Part shown: positions 23,133 to 28,365 of the stretch, one piece after another
How the letters are laid out: each line of letters opens with the position of its first letter
How positions within the stretch are numbered: the stretch's first letter is position 1
Assembly (NCBI GenBank): GCA_943323705.2
Contig: CALPIT020000005.1
Span: 1 to 28,365, forward strand
Direction of reading: 5' to 3'
Source of the DNA: Streptomyces griseus
Lineage (GTDB): Bacteria > Bacteroidota > Bacteroidia > Chitinophagales > Chitinophagaceae
DNA: 28,365 nucleotides
Notes under the pieces: model-generated
What the model was told of the DNA's origin: nothing
Seen by the model: the letters and a program-made list of their open reading frames with translations, nothing else
The model's database searches: none
Made by a program: the position numbers and the translations under genes

Positions 23133-25067
23133 ATGATAAAGATAACATTACCTGATGGTTCTGTAAGAGAATATGAAGCAGGTTCTACAAGTATGGATGT
23201 GGCTAAATCAATTAGCGAAGGTTTAGCAAGAAAAGTTTTGGCTGCAAATGTAAATGGGGAGGTTTGGGATATGAGCCGTCCGATTCATACTGATGCTAAT
23301 TTTAAACTGCTCACTTGGGATGACGCAGAAGGGAAAAATACATTCTGGCATTCATCTGCTCACTTGATGGCTGAAGCGGTTCAGGATACTTTTCCACATG
23401 CTAAATTTTGGGTTGGGCCTGCGCTTGACAAAGGATTTTATTATGATATTGACCTCGGTGATTCCAAAATGACTGAGGACGATTTGCAAGTTCTAGAGAA
23501 AAAAATGAATGAATTGGCTAAGCAAAACAATGCCTATTTACGCAAAGCCATGCCAAAAGCGGAAGCCATTCAATACTTTACTGAAAAGGGCGATGAATAC
23601 AAACTTGACTTGTTGACTAATCTTACCGACGGAGAAATCACTTTTTATACTCAAGGTGGATTTACTGATTTATGCAGAGGTCCTCATATTCCTAACACCG
23701 GATTTATTAAAGCGATTAAATTAACTAGTCTAGCCGGTGCTTATTGGAAAGGAAACGAAAAAAACAAACAGCTCACACGTATCTATGGCGTTACTTTTCC
23801 TAATCAGAAAGAATTGGATGAATACATATTGATGCTTGAAGAAGCCAAGAAAAGAGATCATAGAAAATTAGGAAAAGAATTGGGCATTTTCACCATGGAT
23901 GATATGGTTGGTCAAGGTTTGCCTTTGTGGCTGCCAAATGGAGGTATCGTTATTGAAGAGCTTGAAAGATTAGCAAAAGAAACCGAATCTGCTGCTGGTT
24001 ACAAAAGGGTAGTGACCCCACATATCGCTAAAGAAGAAATGTATCTAACTAGTGGGCATTTGCCTTACTACGCCGATAGTATGTTTCCTCCAATGGAATT
24101 AGATGGCACGAAATATTATCTCCGTGCTATGAATTGTCCTCACCATCATAAAATATTTGATGCTGAGCCAAAAAGCTATAAAGATTTACCATTCCGTATT
24201 GCAGAATATGGAACCTGCTATAGATATGAACAAAGTGGTGAGCTTTTCGGACTGATGAGAGTAAGATGTTTGCATATGAATGATGCACATATTTATTGCA
24301 GCAAAGAACAATTTGCAGATGAGTTTAGAGCGGTTAATGAAATGTACCTTAAGTATTTCAAGATTTTTGGAATTGACAAATATGTAATGAGATTGAGTTT
24401 ACACGAGCCATCCAAAAGAGGACAGAAATACATTGACGCCCCTGAATTGTGGGAACAAACTGAAGCCATGGTTCGAGAAACCTTAATAGAATCTAATATT
24501 CCTTTTATTGAAGTTCAAGATGAAGCGGCTTTTTATGGTCCAAAGATTGACGTTCAAATTTGGAGTGCTATTGGCAGAGAATTCACCTTAGCTACCAACC
24601 AAGTTGATTTCAACAGTGGAAACAAATTCAAACTTTCTTATACGACTCAACACAACAATACTGATGTTCCATTAATCATACATCGTGCGCCATTAGGAAC
24701 ACATGAGCGATTCATCGGGTTCTTACTTGAGCACTATGCAGGTAAATTCCCTACCTGGTTGGCACCATTACAGGTAAAAGTATTACCGATAAGTGATAAG
24801 TTTATGGACTATTCAAATTTGGTGTTGAACACGCTTAAAAAAGCTGGAATCAGAGCAGAAGTTGACGACAGAAATGAAAAAATAGGCAAGAAAATTAGAG
24901 ATACAGAAATGATGAAAGTGCCATACATGCTGGTAATTGGAGAAAAAGAAATGAATGAAAATTTTGTTTCAATTCGCAGACAAGGAAAAGGTGATTTGGG
25001 TTCAAAAGAGCTTTTGTCGTTTGTAAACGAATTATCACAGGAAATTTCAGAAAGAAGAGGAGAATAA
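23133..25067 (+). CDS. thrS: Threonine--tRNA ligase
   Basis: 644 residues, the normal bacterial length. The N-terminal TGS domain covers residues 1-62. The editing domain has HSSAH (73-77) and CRGPH near 181-185, the residues that hydrolyse Ser-tRNA(Thr). The class II catalytic core has MNCPHHH near 335, motif 2 around YRYEQSGELFGLMRVR, NDAHIYC near 385 and HRAPLGTHERF near 515; the Cys and the two His of these motifs are the zinc ligands that select threonine. The anticodon-binding domain starts at WLAPLQVKVLPIS. It charges tRNA(Thr) with threonine using ATP in the cytoplasm. Motif 2 ends VRCLHM where many family members have VRGF, a mild local variation. infC follows after 57 bases, the conserved thrS-infC order. 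Confidence 0.97.
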   Translation: MIKITLPDGSVREYEAGSTSMDVAKSISEGLARKVLAANVNGEVWDMSRPIHTDANFKLLTWDDAEGKNTFWHSSAHLMAEAVQDTFPHAKFWVGPALDKGFYYDIDLGDSKMTEDDLQVLEKKMNELAKQNNAYLRKAMPKAEAIQYFTEKGDEYKLDLLTNLTDGEITFYTQGGFTDLCRGPHIPNTGFIKAIKLTSLAGAYWKGNEKNKQLTRIYGVTFPNQKELDEYILMLEEAKKRDHRKLGKELGIFTMDDMVGQGLPLWLPNGGIVIEELERLAKETESAAGYKRVVTPHIAKEEMYLTSGHLPYYADSMFPPMELDGTKYYLRAMNCPHHHKIFDAEPKSYKDLPFRIAEYGTCYRYEQSGELFGLMRVRCLHMNDAHIYCSKEQFADEFRAVNEMYLKYFKIFGIDKYVMRLSLHEPSKRGQKYIDAPELWEQTEAMVRETLIESNIPFIEVQDEAAFYGPKIDVQIWSAIGREFTLATNQVDFNSGNKFKLSYTTQHNNTDVPLIIHRAPLGTHERFIGFLLEHYAGKFPTWLAPLQVKVLPISDKFMDYSNLVLNTLKKAGIRAEVDDRNEKIGKKIRDTEMMKVPYMLVIGEKEMNENFVSIRRQGKGDLGSKELLSFVNELSQEISERRGE

Positions 25068-25124
25068 GAAAATTTGTGCTTAATTTTATCAGGTAAAAAA
25101 TAAATTGTAAATCAAAATTTTTAA

Positions 25125-25772
25125 ATGGCATTTCCACCAAGACCACCCCGGGGCGCATTTAATCCCCGTTTCAAAAAAGAGCAACAACAAGAGCATCGTA
25201 CCAACTACATGATTAAAGTGCCTGATGTTAGGCTAGTTGGAGAAAATCTTGAACCAGGTATTTACCCAACTCCTGAAGCATTAAAAATCGCACAAGGACA
25301 AGGTCTCGACTTAGTAGAGATTTCACCGGGTGCAAATCCGCCTGTTTGTAAAATCATCGACTACAACAAATTTTTATACGACGAGAAGAAGAAAAAGAAA
25401 GAAATGAAAGCGAAAGCCAAAACCAGTGAGGTTAAGGAAATTCGCTTTACGCCAAATACTGATGATCATGATTTTGAATTTAAAGTAAAACATGCAGAGA
25501 AATTCCTTCTTGATGGAGACAAAGTAAAAGCTCATGTTCAGTTTAAAGGAAGAGCCATTATGTTCAAAGAAAGAGGAGAGTTGCTATTGCTTAAATTTGC
25601 CGATCGATTAAAAGATGTTGGAGCTTTGGAAGGATTGCCTAAAATGGAAGGAAAAAGAATGCTGGTGATGTTTGCGCCAAAAGCACAACAAAAACAAAGG
25701 AAAGGATCGGAATTGGGTAAGCTAGTAGAAAAGAGAACCGAAGAGAAACCTGAAGAAAAGCCTGAAGCATAA
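25125..25772 (+). CDS. infC: Translation initiation factor IF-3
   Basis: 215 residues. A basic, proline-rich N-terminal extension (about 1-25) precedes the N-domain (IKVPDVRLVGENLEPGIYPTPEAL, then LDLVEISPGANPPVCKIIDYNKF). A Lys-rich linker (about 85-100) leads to the C-domain (EIRFTPNTDDHDFEFKVKHAEKFL, FKGRAI), which binds the 30S subunit. The tail is an acidic/Lys/Pro extension (RTEEKPEEKPEA). IF-3 keeps the subunits apart and checks start-codon choice. The start here is an ordinary ATG, so the AUU-based autoregulation known from E. coli infC is not evident. A terminator follows 21 bases after the stop, cutting the gene off from rpmI. Confidence 0.96.
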   Translation: MAFPPRPPRGAFNPRFKKEQQQEHRTNYMIKVPDVRLVGENLEPGIYPTPEALKIAQGQGLDLVEISPGANPPVCKIIDYNKFLYDEKKKKKEMKAKAKTSEVKEIRFTPNTDDHDFEFKVKHAEKFLLDGDKVKAHVQFKGRAIMFKERGELLLLKFADRLKDVGALEGLPKMEGKRMLVMFAPKAQQKQRKGSELGKLVEKRTEEKPEEKPEA

Positions 25773-25793
25773 CAAACAAACACAATTACATAC

Positions 25794-25823
25794 AAAAGCT
25801 GTCTTTACGAAGATGGCTTTTTT
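25794..25823 (+). terminator. Intrinsic terminator after infC
   Basis: AAAAGCTGTCTT, a TACG loop, then AAGATGGCTTTT form a 12-bp stem with two G-U pairs, followed by T residues. The hairpin ends 21 bases before the TTG start of the next gene, so it could also act as an attenuator in that gene's leader. Confidence 0.75.
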
Positions 25824-25844
25824 AATTTCTATAAATCAATTGCT

Positions 25845-26585
25845 TTGGATATAAGTTTAAACAAATACATAAGCGACTCGGGGTTTTGCAGTCGACGTGA
25901 AGCAGATAAATACATTGAAGAGTGCAGGGTTACTATTAACGGACAAGATGCCTTTAAAGGAAATCGTGTCATGCAAGGTGATGATGTAAGAATAGATGGA
26001 GAACCTATCAGAAAGAAAAAAACAGCATCGGTTTATATTGCATTTAATAAACCTAAAGGAATTACATGTACAACAGATACAAAAGATAAGACGAATATCA
26101 TTGATTTCATTAACTACAAATCAAGAATTTTTCCAATTGGACGGCTCGATAAATTATCCGACGGATTGATTTTCCTAACCAATGATGGTGATATTGTAAA
26201 TAAAATTTTAAGGGCAGGAAATGGACATGAGAAAGAATACATTGTTACCGTTGATAAACCGTTAACACAAGACTTTATATCAAACATGCGCAATGGTGTC
26301 AAAATTTTGGGTACCACAACCAATAAGTGTTTTGTAAAACAGGAAGGAGAGAAAAAATTCAGAATCATTTTAACACAAGGGCTCAATCGCCAAATCAGAA
26401 GAATGTGTGAGACTTTAGGCTATAAAGTAGTAACACTTACAAGGATTAGAATCATGAACTTCACCTTAAGTAATATCGCTCCAGGGAAATGGCGTTACTT
26501 CACACCTGCAGAATTAAATACCATTCAAGAAATGGTAAAATACAGCAGTAAAACTGAAAATAACGAAGATGGATTTGGTGAATAA
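25845..26585 (+). CDS. rluF: 23S rRNA pseudouridine synthase, RluF type
   Basis: 246 residues from a TTG at 25845. No ATG precedes it in frame within at least 50 bases, and this start places the S4 RNA-binding domain (LNKYISDSGFCSRREADKYI) at the very N-terminus, as in the family. The catalytic domain has YIAFNKPKGI and the active-site motif GRLDKLSDGLIFLTNDGD with Asp102 as catalytic residue. RAGNGHEKEYIVTVDKP and QGLNRQIRRMCE match the RluF/RsuA group, best RluF, which modifies U2604 in E. coli 23S rRNA. RluB or RsuA is less likely. The gene lies 72 bases after infC, beyond a terminator, and I find no separate promoter in that gap, so it probably depends on readthrough or an internal infC promoter. 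Confidence 0.88.
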   Translation: MDISLNKYISDSGFCSRREADKYIEECRVTINGQDAFKGNRVMQGDDVRIDGEPIRKKKTASVYIAFNKPKGITCTTDTKDKTNIIDFINYKSRIFPIGRLDKLSDGLIFLTNDGDIVNKILRAGNGHEKEYIVTVDKPLTQDFISNMRNGVKILGTTTNKCFVKQEGEKKFRIILTQGLNRQIRRMCETLGYKVVTLTRIRIMNFTLSNIAPGKWRYFTPAELNTIQEMVKYSSKTENNEDGFGE

Positions 26586-26654
26586 TCATTTATTTATTCA
26601 CACTTATCAATTCGTATTTAAATAATAATAAAATAACATTAATTTCACGCCCTC

Positions 26655-26682
26655 TTAAATAGAATTTAAAATTTCTATTTAA
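26655..26682. repeat. Perfect 10-bp inverted repeat downstream of rluF
   Basis: TTAAATAGAA and TTCTATTTAA flank an 8-base AT loop. All ten pairs are A-T except one G-C, and no T run follows, so it may be an operator or chance in AT-rich DNA rather than a terminator. It lies 54 bases before the next ATG (26736). Confidence 0.45.
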
Positions 26683-26735
26683 TAAATCTCCAATATCCGT
26701 TGAATTAAACGATTGCTTTTATATAAATTATAAGG

Positions 26736-27494
26736 ATGCGTTTATTTTTGCCCGAATTATACAAACGGAACATACTATTATTTTGGATGGGGTGGATACA
26801 CTTTGTCATGTTCTTTTTTTGTCTTGGGTTATTAAGTTTCAATCATGATCTCATTGCTGGCGAAAGTGCTTGGGCCAAACCTTGCAGATATTATTTATCA
26901 TCGGGTATTAGCATTTGGACTTTAGGTTGGATTATGTATCACATCAATTCAAAAACACAGATTAAAGTTTTCAGTTGGCTAATTGCTGCAACTTTATTAT
27001 TTGAAACGACAATAATTTTTATTCAGTCTTACAGAGGCGTTCCTTCTCATTTCAACACTTCAGATCCGTTTAATTCAATGATGAATGTTTTGCTATTCTC
27101 GTTCATGTTGCTTTTTTTAATCACTATTTCATACATAACTTTTTTATTTTTCAATCAAAAAAAGATGCCTGTTAGCCAGCATTATACTTGGGGTTTGAGA
27201 CTAGGCCTATTAAATTTTGTTATTTTTTCGGTTGCCGGCATAATCATGTTTGCTAAAATGTCTCATTCAATAGGAGGTAATGGGAATGATTCAGGAATAA
27301 TGTTGTTTAATTGGAGTTTGAAACACGGAGATTTGAGAATTGCTCTATTTATGGGCATACATTCTATTCAAATTATCCCACTTTTAAGTTATTATTTGTT
27401 TACAAAGAAGATTCAGGTTATTAATTTTTCGATTTTATACTTTTTGGCCACTCTTTGTTTTTTAATACTTGCGCTAGTGGGTATTCCGTTTTGA
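26736..27494 (+). CDS. Conserved multi-pass membrane protein of unknown function
   Basis: 252 residues with about seven predicted membrane segments (roughly 13-33, 50-68, 76-97, 115-137, 150-170, 200-222, 229-250). Polar motifs sit between them: ESAWAKPCRYYLSSG near 44-57, QSYRGVPSHFN near 97-107, and KHGDLRIALFMGIHSIQIIPL near 198-218. The charged or His-containing residues beside helices look like conserved functional sites, and I recall similar RG-SHFN and GDLR-H-Q motifs in uncharacterised bacterial membrane proteins. No transporter or enzyme family can be named. It sits between rluF (150 bases) and rpmI (173 bases), interrupting the usual infC-rpmI order, and a terminator overlaps its stop codon. 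A role in translation is not implied. Confidence 0.8.
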   Translation: MRLFLPELYKRNILLFWMGWIHFVMFFFCLGLLSFNHDLIAGESAWAKPCRYYLSSGISIWTLGWIMYHINSKTQIKVFSWLIAATLLFETTIIFIQSYRGVPSHFNTSDPFNSMMNVLLFSFMLLFLITISYITFLFFNQKKMPVSQHYTWGLRLGLLNFVIFSVAGIIMFAKMSHSIGGNGNDSGIMLFNWSLKHGDLRIALFMGIHSIQIIPLLSYYLFTKKIQVINFSILYFLATLCFLILALVGIPF

Positions 27495-27516
27495 TTATAA
27501 AATCGGAATTTTTTTT
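27486..27516 (+). terminator. Terminator overlapping the stop codon of the membrane protein gene
   Basis: CCGTTTT and AAAATCGG pair over 7 bp with a one-base bulge around a short loop, followed by GAATTTTTTTT. The TGA stop at 27492-27494 lies inside the hairpin. It would separate this gene from rpmI. Confidence 0.5.
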
Positions 27517-27559
27517 AGAATTTCTTCACTTCAACTAGGAAATTATAAGAATATAGTCT

Positions 27560-27567
27560 TACATTTG
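27560..27567 (+). promoter_or_regulatory. Candidate -7 box (TACATTTG) of rpmI-rplT
   Basis: TACATTTGCAG matches TAnnTTTGC. Transcription from about 27574 would give a leader of about 94 bases before the rpmI ATG at 27668, long for this window. Confidence 0.55.
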
Positions 27568-27572
27568 CAGCC

Positions 27573-27667
27573 CGAAAAGTTTTGCTTTTCGAACATTTCC
27601 CACATGGCTCCATAAGTTTCCGTCAGTTCGGAACGCCAGCAGGGAGTAACTCAAAACAAGTTATATA
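27573..27667 (+). promoter_or_regulatory. Structured 5' leader of rpmI-rplT, possible ribosomal-protein autoregulatory element
   Basis: CGAAAAG / CTTTTCG (27573-27591) makes a 7-bp hairpin with a 5-base loop right at the predicted RNA start. TTCCG / CGGAA (27618-27633) makes a second hairpin. GCTCC (27607-27611) can pair with GGAGT (27643-27647) and enclose it. The leader is much richer in G and C than the surrounding gaps. L20 is known to repress its own operon by binding a leader RNA in E. coli and Firmicutes, so this is a good candidate for the equivalent, but I cannot assign it to a named RNA family. Confidence 0.5.
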
Positions 27668-27865
27668 ATGCCAAAGGTAAAAACCAACAGCAGCGCAAAA
27701 AAGCGCTTTAAAGTTACCGGTTCTGGTAAAATCACTTTCCAAAAAGCTTTTAAACGTCACATCTTGACTAAAAAATCAACAAAACGCAAGCGTAATATGC
27801 GTATTGATGGTACAGTTGCCGACGCTAATTTGCATTTTGTAAAGCGTTTATTGGGAATGAAATAA
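27668..27865 (+). CDS. rpmI: Large-subunit ribosomal protein bL35
   Basis: 65 residues, the normal length. It begins MPKVKTNSSAKKRFKVTGSGKI, has the basic core KRHILTKKSTKRKRNMR, and ends in VKRLLGMK, all typical of L35. It is a late-assembling protein of the 50S subunit. Genes for L35 and L20 are linked in nearly all bacteria; here rplT starts 46 bases downstream. Expression probably comes from the promoter at 27560 through the structured leader. Confidence 0.97.
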   Translation: MPKVKTNSSAKKRFKVTGSGKITFQKAFKRHILTKKSTKRKRNMRIDGTVADANLHFVKRLLGMK

Positions 27866-27911
27866 TATCCCATTTATCAAATCATTTCCCACAACTTTAA
27901 AAAATTAAAAT

Positions 27912-28256
27912 ATGCCACGTTCAGTAAATGCAGTAGCCAGTAGAGCTCGCCGCAAAAGAATATTAAAAGCCGCTAAAGGATACTACGGTAAAAGAAAAAA
28001 TGTATACACCGTTGCCAAAAACGTAATGGAGAAAGGTTTAACGTACAGCTATGTTGGACGTAAACTTAAAAAGCGTGAATACCGCACTTTATGGATTGCT
28101 CGTATCAATGCAGCCGTTAGAGCTGAAGGTATGACTTACAGTACTTTCATCAACAGATTAGCACAAAAAAACATCGACTTGAATCGTAAAGTTTTAGCTG
28201 ATCTAGCAATGAACGAACCAGAATCATTCAAGAAATTGGTTGATTCAGTAAAGTAA
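27912..28256 (+). CDS. rplT: Large-subunit ribosomal protein bL20
   Basis: 114 residues. The highly basic N-terminal extension (MPRSVNAVASRARRKRILKAAKGYYGKRKNVYTVAK) and the globular part (REYRTLWIARINAAVR, YSTFINRLAQKNIDLNRKVLADLA) are standard L20. It binds 23S rRNA early in 50S assembly. In other bacteria it is the repressor of its own operon, which makes it the likely ligand of the leader before rpmI. A strong terminator follows 20 bases after the stop. Confidence 0.97.
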   Translation: MPRSVNAVASRARRKRILKAAKGYYGKRKNVYTVAKNVMEKGLTYSYVGRKLKKREYRTLWIARINAAVRAEGMTYSTFINRLAQKNIDLNRKVLADLAMNEPESFKKLVDSVK

Positions 28257-28276
28257 TTTAAAAAAGCTCAATATTT

Positions 28277-28316
28277 AAAATCCGGATGCTCTATAAAGTA
28301 TCCGGATTTTATTTTT
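28277..28316 (+). terminator. Intrinsic terminator of the rpmI-rplT operon
   Basis: AAAATCCGGATGCT, a CTATAA loop, then AGTATCCGGATTTT form a 14-bp stem with one G-U pair, followed by ATTTTT. With A-rich 5' and T-rich 3' flanks it could work in both directions. Confidence 0.9.
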
Positions 28317-28323
28317 GTTGCAA

Positions 28324-28331
28324 TATCTTTG
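28324..28331 (+). promoter_or_regulatory. Candidate -7 box (TATCTTTG) for a gene beyond the right edge
   Basis: TATCTTTGCAA matches TAnnTTTGC directly after the rplT terminator. The only ATG after it (28357) meets a stop after two codons, so the gene it serves, if any, begins outside the window. Confidence 0.35.
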
Positions 28332-28365
28332 CAATCCATTTTATTCATCAATTTAAATGCCATAA

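Overview
The window is a chromosomal segment of a member of the Bacteroidota, most likely a Chitinophagaceae-like lineage. The evidence is a low-GC genome, -7 boxes of the form TAnnTTTGC in front of several genes, no Shine-Dalgarno sites, a type IX secretion system (T9SS) type B cargo protein paired with a PorP/SprF-like membrane protein, a TonB-dependent receptor with an N-terminal carboxypeptidase-like domain, and DUF3347 and DUF1835 proteins. The family-level assignment is inference. The window is mostly housekeeping and cell-surface genes. I found no CRISPR array, integrase, transposase, tRNA, rRNA or recognisable defence system.

Layout. Positions 1-695 (-) hold the start of a secreted protein that runs off the left edge. 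It has a full-length paralogue at 21946-23010 (-). Positions 872-2220 (+) encode a lipoprotein nuclease of the DNA/RNA non-specific endonuclease family and a small exported protein, closed by a terminator. Positions 2510-8907 (+) form a surface-protein pair: a 1776-residue mosaic adhesin with WG repeats, a beta-sandwich region, PKD domains, seven 90-codon PKD-like repeats and a C-terminal T9SS sorting domain, followed by its PorP/SprF-like partner. Convergent to these, with abutting stop codons, lie an atypical SDR oxidoreductase and a YkgJ-type cysteine-cluster protein (8908 to about 10224, -).

Positions 10240-10580 are a gene-free AT-rich stretch with inverted repeats and DnaA-box-like sites. 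It precedes the topoisomerase IV operon parE - DUF1835 protein - parC (10581-15836, +). A repeat-rich gap separates parC from a convergent ABC-F ATPase (16053-17999, -). Positions 18139-21163 (+) hold a DUF3347 protein and a TonB-dependent receptor. A minisatellite follows, then a DUF1648 membrane protein and the paralogue of the left-edge gene (21397-23010, -).

Positions 23133-28256 (+) are a translation block: thrS, infC, an RluF-like pseudouridine synthase, an uncharacterised membrane protein, rpmI and rplT. The usual infC-rpmI-rplT series is interrupted by two genes and by terminators, and rpmI-rplT has its own promoter and a structured leader.

The points most worth a second look are the rpmI leader, the missing conventional start codon of the YkgJ-family gene, the DnaA-box-like cluster before parE, the precise 270-bp repeat array in the adhesin gene, the intergenic repeats (one of which supplies the C-terminus of a membrane protein), and the DUF3347/receptor pair. 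Nothing here amounts to a clearly new biological system.
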